From Bacteroidales bacterium (GTDB taxonomy: Bacteria; Bacteroidota; Bacteroidia; Bacteroidales; Bacteroidaceae): 5,875 nt of DNA. A program made the position numbers and the translations under genes. Location of the stretch: contig SFEP01000086.1 in the NCBI GenBank assembly GCA_004557185.1, positions 1-5,875 on the forward strand, read 5' to 3'. Within the stretch, counting starts at the first letter, position 1, and the number at the start of each line of letters is the position of its first letter. The notes beneath the pieces were generated by a model. It made no database searches. It had not been told where the DNA came from and was given only the letters and a program-made list of their open reading frames with translations. This document shows, piece by piece, positions 1 to 5,875 of the stretch.

Positions 1-1
1 C

Positions 2-1141
2 CGTGCCGCCGCCCGCGTGCTCAACGCGCTGGCCGAGGTGGAGGAACTGCCCACTGGCTGGGCCAGCAAGACCTACGACGCCACCGTGGGCGAGCAGCTG
101 GACGCCGCCAACCCCACCGTGCGCACGCTGGCCGTGGCCGACGCTGCCGAGGCGAGCCGCTACTTTGCCGGCATCACCAGCCAGACGCTGGCCGACGGCA
201 CCACCACCGCCAGCTACAGCGTGGGCAAACTGGGCACGCTCAACCTGCGCCCCGGCAACGAGGCCGGCTGCTACGCCGTGATTGACGTGGACTTCACGCT
301 CATGCCCCAACTCACGCAAATCCGCCTGGTAGACCCCTCGCTCCTGCCCGACAACGACGGCGGCAAGGAGCCTTACTACGCGTGGGGCGACATTCTCTAC
401 GACGAGAACGACATGTCTTTCTGGATTTGCGGCCGCCCCGCGAACCCCGACCTCGGCAAGAAGAAGACGTACTGGTTCAGCTTCGATATCAAGGAGAAAC
501 ATTACTACAAACTATCCTCAGACAGTCACAAGTTCCAGCAAGTGTTGAAGAACCTGAACTCCACGTCCGACAAGGCGAGCGTCTTTGGCGAACTGCTTTA
601 CCTCCTTGCCTTAGGCCAGAACAGCGAGGCCATCAACAAGTATCTGGATAAAAACCAGAAAGCGCTGGAAAACTGGGGACCCGCCGCCAAGGAGCAGGTG
701 ACCACCGCCGCCAGAGGCTGGAACGAGCACAACAAATTCGAGGAAGTGCTGCCCGTGGCCTTTACGCAGAATTATCTCGACTACTTCACCAGCTACTCGT
801 TCTTCATTGACGAATACAGCAGGTTTGTCTACAAGATGAGCGTGCCTGTGGTCAATGTGCAGATAAGCCCGGAAACCTACACCTACAATGCCCGCACGGG
901 CACCCTGACTTGGGACATAAGGGAAGAGGGCTGCACCTTGGACGACTACGTGTACTCGGGCTTGAGAGGCTATTCGCTTGTAAACACGACCAACAAGCAT
1001 CTACCCAAACGCGGCCTGGCCGTGCGCATGCGCACCGGACGCCAGCTCAGCACGCAACTGGTGGGCACGCCAGACTACGACAAGGAACTTCCCGGCACGG
1101 GCACCAAACTGACTCCTATCTTTATACAAAATCCCCATTAG
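2..1141 (+). CDS. Uncharacterised Bacteroidales protein, 5'-truncated by the window edge (probable lipoprotein)
   Basis: I do not recognise a named family. The frame is open from the first complete codon (position 2) to TAG at 1139-1141, giving 379 residues without a start, so the true N-terminus lies off the left edge. An ATG at 17 exists only in another reading frame and should not be used as a start. The visible protein begins RAAARVLNALAEVEELP and has no membrane segment. Its aromatic, polar make-up (YYAWGDILYDENDMSFWICG, then YWFSFDIKEKHYYKL) suits a secreted or surface protein. The remnant at 1295 shares sequence with this gene and keeps a lipoprotein signal peptide, so I infer that the missing N-terminus is a similar signal peptide. 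Codons to about 475 are very GC-rich, while the 480-840 part is clearly less so. A strong hairpin follows 28 bases after the stop. The coding call is secure; the function is unknown. Confidence 0.85.
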   Translation, partial: RAAARVLNALAEVEELPTGWASKTYDATVGEQLDAANPTVRTLAVADAAEASRYFAGITSQTLADGTTTASYSVGKLGTLNLRPGNEAGCYAVIDVDFTLMPQLTQIRLVDPSLLPDNDGGKEPYYAWGDILYDENDMSFWICGRPANPDLGKKKTYWFSFDIKEKHYYKLSSDSHKFQQVLKNLNSTSDKASVFGELLYLLALGQNSEAINKYLDKNQKALENWGPAAKEQVTTAARGWNEHNKFEEVLPVAFTQNYLDYFTSYSFFIDEYSRFVYKMSVPVVNVQISPETYTYNARTGTLTWDIREEGCTLDDYVYSGLRGYSLVNTTNKHLPKRGLAVRMRTGRQLSTQLVGTPDYDKELPGTGTKLTPIFIQNPH

Positions 1142-1169
1142 CCCTCTCCACGTGGAAGGTGCTTAGCTA

Positions 1170-1211
1170 AAACGCCGCGGGTCTGGCAGTAATGCCAAGC
1201 CCGCGGCGTTT
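1170..1211 (+). terminator. Strong hairpin after the first gene, probable intrinsic terminator
   Basis: The 12-base arms at 1170-1181 (AAACGCCGCGGG) and 1200-1211 pair perfectly. The stem continues through one G-U pair and one C-A mismatch into four more pairs (1184-1187 with 1194-1197), closing a six-base loop. It starts 28 bases after the TAG at 1139-1141. The U-tract on the plus strand is short (three T, then ACCTTC). Read leftward, the stem is followed by TTTT, so it could work in both directions, although no leftward gene is seen to its right until the GH20 gene, which has its own terminator. Confidence 0.75.
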
Positions 1212-1294
1212 ACCTTCAGCCGCAGGGAGGCGCACCTGCACCGCACGCACTCCCTGCTACGCCGCACGCCTTTCATACCCAAACTCCTTTCATC
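1212..1294. other. Short intergenic gap before the lipoprotein remnant
   Basis: No gene is seen. The stretch is C-rich and shows no convincing TTTG / TAnnTTTG promoter pair. No purine-rich ribosome binding site precedes the ATG at 1295; the bases just upstream are pyrimidine-rich (CTCCTTTCATC). If the remnant arose by tandem duplication, this may correspond to the leader of the gene whose start lies left of the window. Confidence 0.4.
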
Positions 1295-1498
1295 ATGAAG
1301 GAGAAAATCCTCTTTCTACCTGCCGCCCTGCTCCTGATGGGCAGCATGGCCCTTACCGCCTGCAGCGATGACAACGACAACGCATCCATCGCCGAAACCG
1401 AACTGACCGACGCGGAGAGCAAGACGGCCCGCGCCGCCGTGGGCGGGCAGCTACTTTGCCGGCATCACCAGCCAGACGCATTGCAGGATAGTGCATGA
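1295..1498 (+). pseudogene. Remnant of a lipoprotein gene paralogous to the gene at 2-1141
   Basis: The first 24 residues form a convincing lipoprotein signal peptide: MKEKILF, a hydrophobic stretch, then lipobox LTAC with Cys23, followed by the acidic SDDNDN linker typical of Bacteroidota lipoproteins. After about residue 45 the gene falls apart. Positions 1418-1450 align without gaps to 65-97 of the first gene (26 of 33 bases by hand count). The sequence then jumps to a 30-base block (1450-1479) identical to 159-188. That equals a 62-base deletion between two GCT triplets (97-99 and 159-161), which shifts the frame: the block encodes YFAGITSQT in the first gene but is read here as LLCRHHQPD. 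Homology ends at 1479 and the frame stops at TGA 1496-1498. Read as a dead tandem paralogue. A short secreted peptide cannot be excluded but seems unlikely. Confidence 0.75.
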
Positions 1499-1881
1499 CT
1501 TGCATTGGCAAACACAGGGGCGAAAGCGGCTGTGGGCAGCATTGAACCCGAAATTCCTCGAAAAAATCATCCATCTGTTCATCTTGCATTTCGCAAAAGC
1601 GGAAGGCTGAAACCCAAAAATCTATCGCGCGTTTTCCTTTTTCTAAGGCACTTTGCTGGCGAAGTGCCGTGTACGAATGGTTTCACGCCTTGCAAAAACG
1701 GTTACATGCCGCTTCCGAATGAATGTAAATCGTTGTAAAGCAAGAACATGTGGCCTCATATCGGGAAGTGGCAGCGCACAGCCTCTCGTGTTCCCATTTC
1801 ACCCTCAAAAAACGGCCTAACGAAGGGCTGTATAAAACGGCATTTTGAAGCATGAGGAAAGGGGAAATAGGGCAAAAGAAA
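1499..1881. other. Non-coding stretch of unknown origin after the remnant
   Basis: No convincing gene on either strand. One plus-strand frame continues the shifted paralogue block (from 1452) to a TGA at 1608-1610, and another runs 1505-1738, but neither has a start signal or a recognisable product. A hairpin with 7-base arms (1647-1653 with 1662-1668, extended by a wobble and a G-C pair) lies here without a following T-run on either strand. The composition is more AT-rich and less codon-like than the flanking genes. Homology to the first gene is lost at 1479, so this is either unrelated intergenic DNA or an inserted repeat. Confidence 0.5.
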
Positions 1882-1929
1882 AGTCTGCCAAACGGCTCGC
1901 GTGGCTGGACGCGATACGCTTGGCAGACT
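1882..1929 (-). terminator. Intrinsic terminator of the GH20 gene
   Basis: Perfect 10-base arms lie at 1882-1891 (AGTCTGCCAA) and 1920-1929. Inside them a second perfect 6-base stem (1897-1902 with 1909-1914) closes a six-base loop. Read leftward the structure is followed directly by TTTTCTTTT (1873-1881), a good U-tract. It begins 30 bases after the GH20 stop codon. Stem, tail and position all agree, so this is the best-supported regulatory element in the window. Confidence 0.88.
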
Positions 1930-1959
1930 GCGTGAGGTAACGTGGGAGGGGCGGTGTTC

Positions 1960-3981
1960 TTATTTCACTACCTTCACTTCGAGGTTGGTAATGCGGCTGT
2001 TGAACTTACCGGCCTGCTGCAGGGGGAAGACCAACGTGCGCTGATAGTAGATGCGATCGCTGGGGTTGTAGACCACGGGCTTGTACTGGGCAGCGGCACC
2101 CACTTGGTAGTCGGCCACGTCGGTGGGCTTCATCACGTAGAGGGGTTGCGGAGCGAGTTCTTCCTTTACCTGGCCGTTGACAAGGAGGCGCGTCATGCGG
2201 TTGTTTCCCTCGATGGTGAGCGTCACTTGCTTGCCTTTTTCCACCGTATAATTAAAGGTGTTGAGGTAGCCGTCGCGCTCAAAGCCGAGACGGCCGCGAC
2301 GCGGGTCGCTCAGGTAGAAGGTGGCGTTGGGCGACTGCAGCAGCACTGTGCCGCGGGCCTCGTCGGCACCGTCGATGGTGAAGCTCACGGAGTAGTCGTA
2401 ACCTATCTCGGTGACGCCCGTGGTGGCCTCAGGCTGCAGCGAGGGCACTTGCAGCACCACCTGGCCGGCCTTGCCCAGACGACCCAGTTCGTTCACGCCG
2501 GGAGCCTCGCTCAGCATGGCGCGCTTGGCGTCGAACTCGGCGTAGGGCACCGAGGTGAGTTTGCCGCTCCAGCACTTGGCGGCCAGCGTTTGCAGCGCAG
2601 GGAAGGTGCGGTGGTGAATGTCCTTCACCGAAATGCCGTTGCCAGCGTGGTCATTCCACACGGCAAACATGCCGCCAAGGATGGCGGGGTCGTTTTCCTC
2701 AAACTGCTGGTTGCCGATGGTGGCCGGCGTGTAGTGCTCGTAGAGGTACTGGCAGTTGAGGTAGTCGTAGTAGTAGCCTGCGGCAGGCACAATGTACACC
2801 AGTCCGTCGGGGATGCTGATGAGTTTGTAGCCCTGCTCCTTCATGTCCTTGGGGTTGGCAAAGCCGTTGTACCAGCAGCTCATCCACACGTTGTCCGACT
2901 TCACCTTGGTTTCGCCCTGGGCGTGGGTGAGGGCGCCCCACACCACGGCCTGCTTGCCGAAGCTCTCCACGTAGCGGATATAATGGTCGGTGAAGGCGCG
3001 GAATTTCTCCACCACATCCTTCTTGGCATTGGAGTATTCGTCGGTACCGATGTGCACACGCGGACCACGGAACACGGGTTCCTTGCCCTGCAGATACTCC
3101 TTATAAAGGTTGTCCATGAAGGTATAGGTGTCGGGGTTGAAGAGGTCGAGATGATCCATGCCATACTCCTTGCTGCCCAACTCGGGCTTGTACTGCGTGA
3201 AGGCCAAGGCATGGGCGGGGGCATCAATTTCGGGTATCACCTCTACGAACTGGGCTTCGGCAGCCTTCTGGAAATCGATGAACTCTTGCTTGGTGTAGGA
3301 GCCGTCCTTGGCCGTCAGCCCGGGATAGGTGTCACACTCCAGGCGGAAGGCGGCCTGCGTGAGGTTCCAGTCGCCATTGAAGTACTGACGGAAGCCGTTG
3401 TCGTTGAGGTGCACCTGCAACGTGTTCATTTTATAATAGGCCATCACCTTGGTGAGCTGGCGCAGGTAGGCCATGGGTATGTACTTGCGGCCGCAGTCTA
3501 TCATGAAACCACGCAGGCCATACTGGGGCACGTCGGTAGTGAGGCCGCAAGGCAGGGTGCGGTCGGCCGACTGCTCTGAAATTTGCAGCAGCGTGCGAGT
3601 GCCCCAAAAGGCGCCCTGTGGCGTGGCGGCCTCGAGGCTGACGGTGCGGGCTATGCGCATGGTGTAGCCCTCGGTGCCGAGTGCCTTGTCCTTTTTGAGC
3701 GCCAGCACCACATCGCCAGGCTTAGCGCTGCCCTTCACCACAGTGAGTTTACGGCCCATCATGGTTTCATAGTCATGGGCCAATGCCTGTGCCACAGCCT
3801 GCAGCTGGCTGCTTTTCACCACCACGCGCCCCGACAGGGTCACACGGCCCTCAGCGCCCTGCCACTGCGTGAGTTCGGGCACCACGAAGGGTTTGGGATT
3901 GACCTCGGCACACAACAGGCCGGGCCACATAAAACCACACGACAACAAGGCCATGCAGAGCGACACGATTTTCTTTCTCAT
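1960..3981 (-). CDS. Exported GH20 beta-N-acetylhexosaminidase family glycosidase
   Basis: 673 residues from the ATG at 3979-3981. GH20 enzymes release terminal GlcNAc or GalNAc (some subgroups lacto-N-biose) from glycans by substrate-assisted catalysis. A signal peptide (MRKK, hydrophobic core, likely cut after LLCA, residue 25) points to the periplasm or surface; the cysteine there is not a canonical lipobox. Residues ~30-150 fit the GH20b-like N-terminal domain. The catalytic barrel starts at RGFMIDCGRKY (157-167) and continues with MNTLQVHLNDNGF (185-197), PEIDAPAH (250-257), the Asp-Glu pair in HIGTDE (D314, E315), and VWND (441-444). Residues ~525-670 look beta-rich (TFYLSD, TRLLVNG), suggesting a LamG/concanavalin-like module. 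A TTG start at 4017 would add 12 residues, but it overlaps the apparent promoter and spoils the signal peptide. Family is secure; the exact substrate is not readable. Confidence 0.93.
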   Translation of the reverse strand: MRKKIVSLCMALLSCGFMWPGLLCAEVNPKPFVVPELTQWQGAEGRVTLSGRVVVKSSQLQAVAQALAHDYETMMGRKLTVVKGSAKPGDVVLALKKDKALGTEGYTMRIARTVSLEAATPQGAFWGTRTLLQISEQSADRTLPCGLTTDVPQYGLRGFMIDCGRKYIPMAYLRQLTKVMAYYKMNTLQVHLNDNGFRQYFNGDWNLTQAAFRLECDTYPGLTAKDGSYTKQEFIDFQKAAEAQFVEVIPEIDAPAHALAFTQYKPELGSKEYGMDHLDLFNPDTYTFMDNLYKEYLQGKEPVFRGPRVHIGTDEYSNAKKDVVEKFRAFTDHYIRYVESFGKQAVVWGALTHAQGETKVKSDNVWMSCWYNGFANPKDMKEQGYKLISIPDGLVYIVPAAGYYYDYLNCQYLYEHYTPATIGNQQFEENDPAILGGMFAVWNDHAGNGISVKDIHHRTFPALQTLAAKCWSGKLTSVPYAEFDAKRAMLSEAPGVNELGRLGKAGQVVLQVPSLQPEATTGVTEIGYDYSVSFTIDGADEARGTVLLQSPNATFYLSDPRRGRLGFERDGYLNTFNYTVEKGKQVTLTIEGNNRMTRLLVNGQVKEELAPQPLYVMKPTDVADYQVGAAAQYKPVVYNPSDRIYYQRTLVFPLQQAGKFNSRITNLEVKVVK

Positions 3982-3987
3982 GTTTTT

Positions 3988-4018
3988 CAAATAAAAAATT
4001 AGGTAGGTTTTCAACAAA
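3988..4018 (-). promoter_or_regulatory. Candidate Bacteroidota-type promoter for the GH20 gene
   Basis: Read leftward there is TTTG (4015-4018), a 19-base spacer, then TTTATTTG (3988-3995). These resemble the known Bacteroidota -33 TTTG and -7 TAnnTTTG elements, with the correct spacing and one mismatch (T for A) in the -7 element. Only six bases separate the -7 element from the ATG at 3981, so transcription would start almost at the start codon. This is a pattern match only, in an AT-rich stretch where chance matches are common. Confidence 0.45.
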
Positions 4019-4166
4019 AGCGGCCCTTCGTCGTGAGCGGCGGGCTGCGGAGCGCATCGGCATTTTCACACCCACCAAACGAAGACGCAAGGAGCGCAAA
4101 ACCTGCGATGCAGGGGCAAAAATAAGCCTTTAAGCGTAACAGCACAAGCAAATAGGCTTTTATTTG
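4019..4166. other. Divergent intergenic region between GH20 and mnmE
   Basis: No gene is seen. It contains a 13-base dyad CCTGCGATGCAGG at 4102-4114 (5-base arms, 3-base centre) and a spaced inverted pair AAGCCT (4124-4129) / AGGCTT (4154-4159) with AT-rich flanks. Either could be an operator half-site or chance; nothing in the sequence identifies a regulator. Confidence 0.3.
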
Positions 4167-4174
4167 TAACTTCG
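4167..4174 (+). promoter_or_regulatory. Candidate -7 element of the mnmE promoter
   Basis: TAACTTCG matches the Bacteroidota TAnnTTTG element at five of six fixed positions and is followed by CATGCA, a plausible start site. No TTTG is found at the expected distance upstream, so the promoter is only half supported. Transcription starting near 4180 would exclude the ATG at 4176 and leave a leader of about 50 bases before the ATG at 4233. Confidence 0.4.
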
Positions 4175-4232
4175 CATGCACAAAACAGGCGATGACACGA
4201 CACGCCACCACCCCCCATTTTCTACCTCAATC

Positions 4233-5606
4233 ATGAACACCACCATTTGTGCACAAGCCACCCCCACAGGCGGCGCCATAGGTTTGGTACGCGTATCAGG
4301 CCCCCAGAGCATAGCCATCGTCGACACCCTTTTCAAGCCCCTCAAAGGCGAGCCGCTGAGCCGCCGCAAAGGCCACACCGCCACCTTCGGACAAATCACT
4401 GACGAGCACGGCGAGTGCCTGGACGAGGTGCTGGTAACGCTGTTTCGCGCCCCACACTCCTACACTGGGGAGGACGGCGTGGAGATTTCGTGCCACGGCT
4501 CAGCCTATATCATGCGGCAACTGGTGCAGCGCCTGCTGGATGCGGGATGTTGCCTGGCACAACCGGGCGAGTTTACGCAACGCGCCTTTATCAACGGAAA
4601 GATGGACCTGAGCCAGGCCGAAGCCGTGGCCGACCTCATCGCCTCGGACACCGCCGCCAACCACCGCATGGCCATAAGTCAACTAAAGGGACACTTCAGC
4701 AACAAACTGCGCAGTCTGCGCGAGGAACTCATACACATAGCCTCGATGTTCGAACTGGAACTGGACTTCTCCGACCACGAGGACATCCAGTTTGCCGACC
4801 GCTCGCACCTGCTGCAACTGGCCGAGCAAATGACGGAGCACATCGGGCGACTCTGCCAGAGCTTCAAACTGGGCAACGCGCTGAAACGCGGCATTCCCGT
4901 GGCCATCATCGGCAAAACGAACGCTGGCAAAAGCACGCTGTTGAACGTGTTGGTGGGCGAAGAAAGGGCACTGGTGAGCGACGTGGACGGCACGACCCGC
5001 GACACCATTGAGGAGCACGTGGTGGTGGACGGCACGCTGCTACGCTTCATCGATACGGCCGGCATACGCCACGCCACCGACCAGGTGGAACGCATGGGCA
5101 TCGACCGCACCTTTGCCAAAATTGAGGAGGCTGAAGTCATCATCTGGCTGCTGGATGCCACGCAGGCCGCCGCACACTACGCCGAACTCTGGCCTCGCCT
5201 GCAGCCCCTCGTGGCCGACAAGCAGCTCATCGTGGTCATCAACAAAACGGACCTGCTCCCCCCTGCCGACCTCCCCACCCTGCCCTGTCCCGCCCTCTAC
5301 CTCAGCGCCCGCCACGAGCAGCACATCGACTCCCTTCGCCGCACCCTGTCGGCCACGCTCGCCCGCCTCACCGAGACCGCCGGCCCCACCGACGTCATCG
5401 TGAGCAACGAGCGCCACTACCAGGCACTGCAGCAGGCGCTGGCCAGCATGCATCGCGTGATGGATGGCCTCACCGCCGGCCTCCCCACCGACCTCGTGGC
5501 CCAGGACCTGCGCGAATGCATTGCCCACCTCGGCGACATTCTGGGCGAAGTTACCTCTACTGACTTGCTCCACAATGTGTTTTCTCACTTTTGCGTGGGA
5601 AAGTAG
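4233..5606 (+). CDS. mnmE: tRNA uridine-5-carboxymethylaminomethyl(34) synthesis GTPase MnmE
   Basis: 457 residues, normal for the family. MnmE is a cytoplasmic GTPase that works with MnmG to install the (carboxymethyl)aminomethyl group at C5 of wobble U34, using a tetrahydrofolate-derived one-carbon unit. The N-terminal folate-binding domain is visible (TICAQATPTGGAIGLVRVSG from residue 4; GEDGVEISCHG at 79-89). The G domain is inserted in the helical domain with all motifs: G1 GKTNAGKS (227-234), G2 DGTTRDT (252-258), G3 DTAG (274-277), G4 NKTD (337-340), G5 SAR (358-360). The C-terminus FCVGK carries the conserved cysteine (C454). The ATG at 4233 is chosen because it begins the family's usual N-terminus; an in-frame ATG at 4176 would add 19 Pro/Thr/His-rich residues. 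No ribosome binding site is evident. MnmG is not in the window, and no gene is co-oriented close enough to suggest an operon. Intact. Confidence 0.97.
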   Translation: MNTTICAQATPTGGAIGLVRVSGPQSIAIVDTLFKPLKGEPLSRRKGHTATFGQITDEHGECLDEVLVTLFRAPHSYTGEDGVEISCHGSAYIMRQLVQRLLDAGCCLAQPGEFTQRAFINGKMDLSQAEAVADLIASDTAANHRMAISQLKGHFSNKLRSLREELIHIASMFELELDFSDHEDIQFADRSHLLQLAEQMTEHIGRLCQSFKLGNALKRGIPVAIIGKTNAGKSTLLNVLVGEERALVSDVDGTTRDTIEEHVVVDGTLLRFIDTAGIRHATDQVERMGIDRTFAKIEEAEVIIWLLDATQAAAHYAELWPRLQPLVADKQLIVVINKTDLLPPADLPTLPCPALYLSARHEQHIDSLRRTLSATLARLTETAGPTDVIVSNERHYQALQQALASMHRVMDGLTAGLPTDLVAQDLRECIAHLGDILGEVTSTDLLHNVFSHFCVGK

Positions 5607-5755
5607 AAAATGTTAATTAGAAGACATCTCCCCAATGGAAGGTCAAATCATGATGAAATAGCAAAACCGCTGATATTCAAAGGATTAACAGGAAGGTACA
5701 GAGAGTGTGACCAACGGCTCAATTACCGACCGTTATACACTATATACACTGATAG
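5607..5755. other. AT-rich stretch after mnmE, no intact gene
   Basis: The GC content drops sharply after the mnmE stop (about 35% in row 5641-5700 against 77% in row 5341-5400, hand counts). A 77-codon plus-strand frame starts at 5610, three bases after the mnmE stop, but it has no recognisable content and I do not call it. A 9-base tandem (TATACACTA / TATACACTG, 5734-5751) is present. A weak inverted pair (5713-5717 with 5730-5734) has no T-tail, so no mnmE terminator is identified. Parts of this stretch may be the decayed 3' end of the leftward remnant at 5756-5875. Confidence 0.45.
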
Positions 5756-5875
5756 TCAGATTGTTACACGCTCTGTATTGAAGATGAACCTCACGAACAC
5801 ATCTTCATCCGCCTGTGCAGGCATGAAATCTCTGACCCAATAGTCTTTTGTATGACAGACCATTCCCACAGCTTT
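5756..5875 (-). pseudogene. Fragment of an agmatine deiminase / peptidylarginine deiminase-like gene, cut by the right edge and prematurely stopped
   Basis: Read leftward from the right edge, one frame gives 39 residues ending at TGA (5756-5758). They include HTKDYWVRDFMPAQ and then VFVRFIFN. This recalls the early motif of Bacteroidota proteins in the Porphyromonas-type PAD / agmatine deiminase superfamily (a T-K/N-D-x-W-x-R-D-[YF]-M-P-x-Q pattern followed by a hydrophobic strand and usually Asn-Pro-Asp-Tyr-Leu). Here the expected NPDYL is NTERV and a stop follows within six codons. The family normally continues for some 200 residues with a DGGNV motif and catalytic His and Cys. A possible decayed echo of that motif (HWGDV, 5623-5637, another frame) lies about 67 codons further on. 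I infer a 3'-degraded pseudogene, convergent with mnmE. The family call is from memory of the motif; the start and N-terminus lie outside the window. Confidence 0.5.

Noticed and set aside
611..1000. 129-codon minus-strand frame opposite the first gene
   Set aside because: The plus-strand frame is open through the whole region and ends before a terminator; the antisense frame has no support beyond being open.
1505..1738. 77-codon plus-strand frame, and the 78-codon minus-strand frame at 1353-1589
   Set aside because: No promoter, ribosome site or recognisable domain; both cross the breakpoint of the paralogue remnant or lie in apparently non-coding DNA.
1804..1835. A-tract and GGCC...GGGCT pairing that could be a second leftward terminator
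   Set aside because: The stem is only about three pairs, and a far better terminator for GH20 exists at 1882-1929.
1942..3579. Long 545-codon plus-strand open frame opposite the GH20 gene
   Set aside because: It is the antisense shadow of GH20, lacks any recognisable domain, and is rich in His, Val and Gly as expected from reading GC-rich codons backwards.
4415..5011. 198-codon plus-strand frame inside mnmE, and similar antisense frames at 4679-5161 and 5040-5588
   Set aside because: Shadow frames of a fully convincing MnmE; low-complexity Arg/Pro or Ser content and no start signals.
5734..5751. Two adjacent 9-base units TATACACTA / TATACACTG
   Set aside because: Only two imperfect copies; too little for a CRISPR, iteron array or other functional repeat.
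5779..5807. Inverted repeat with 8-base arms (TGAAGATG / CATCTTCA) and 13-base loop
   Set aside because: It lies inside the deiminase-like fragment and has no T-tract on either side, so it does not work as an mnmE terminator; probably chance.
5610..5843. 77-codon plus-strand frame directly after mnmE
   Set aside because: Its sequence is not protein-like, and the opposite strand at 5756-5875 gives a motif-bearing frame, so this is probably chance in AT-rich DNA.

Overview
The window looks like part of a GC-rich Bacteroidales chromosome (phylum Bacteroidota). I infer this from three things. There is a Bacteroidota-style lipoprotein signal peptide (LTAC followed by an acidic SDDND stretch). The starts lack Shine-Dalgarno sequences and some have promoter-like TTTG / TAnnTTTG elements. 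A secreted family 20 glycosidase sits next to housekeeping mnmE. Genus cannot be fixed from the sequence.

Layout, left to right. (1) Positions 2-1141 (+) hold the 3' part of a large gene for an unrecognised, probably surface-exposed protein. It is followed by a strong hairpin at 1170-1211. (2) Positions 1295-1498 (+) hold a lipoprotein N-terminus that soon breaks down. It contains a scrambled, frameshifted piece of the gene at 2-1141, including a 30-base identical block, so it is read as the remnant of a tandem paralogue. (3) Positions 1499-1959 contain no convincing gene; the right end carries a clear terminator for the leftward gene that follows. (4) Positions 1960-3981 (-) encode a complete exported GH20 beta-N-acetylhexosaminidase-type enzyme with the catalytic Asp-Glu pair. 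(5) Positions 3982-4232 are a divergent promoter region. (6) Positions 4233-5606 (+) encode a complete MnmE, the tRNA-U34-modifying GTPase. (7) After the mnmE stop the sequence abruptly becomes AT-richer. At 5756-5875 (-) it holds what looks like a broken fragment of an agmatine-deiminase / peptidylarginine-deiminase-like gene entering from the right edge.

The genes do not form one pathway. GH20 and mnmE are divergent and functionally unrelated: one releases GlcNAc/GalNAc-type sugars from glycans outside the cytoplasm, the other modifies tRNA wobble uridines with MnmG. The notable theme is gene decay: two separate remnants (1295-1498 and 5756-5875) lie in a short window beside intact neighbours. 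I found no CRISPR array, tRNA, rRNA, intact mobile element or evident new defence or other multi-gene system.
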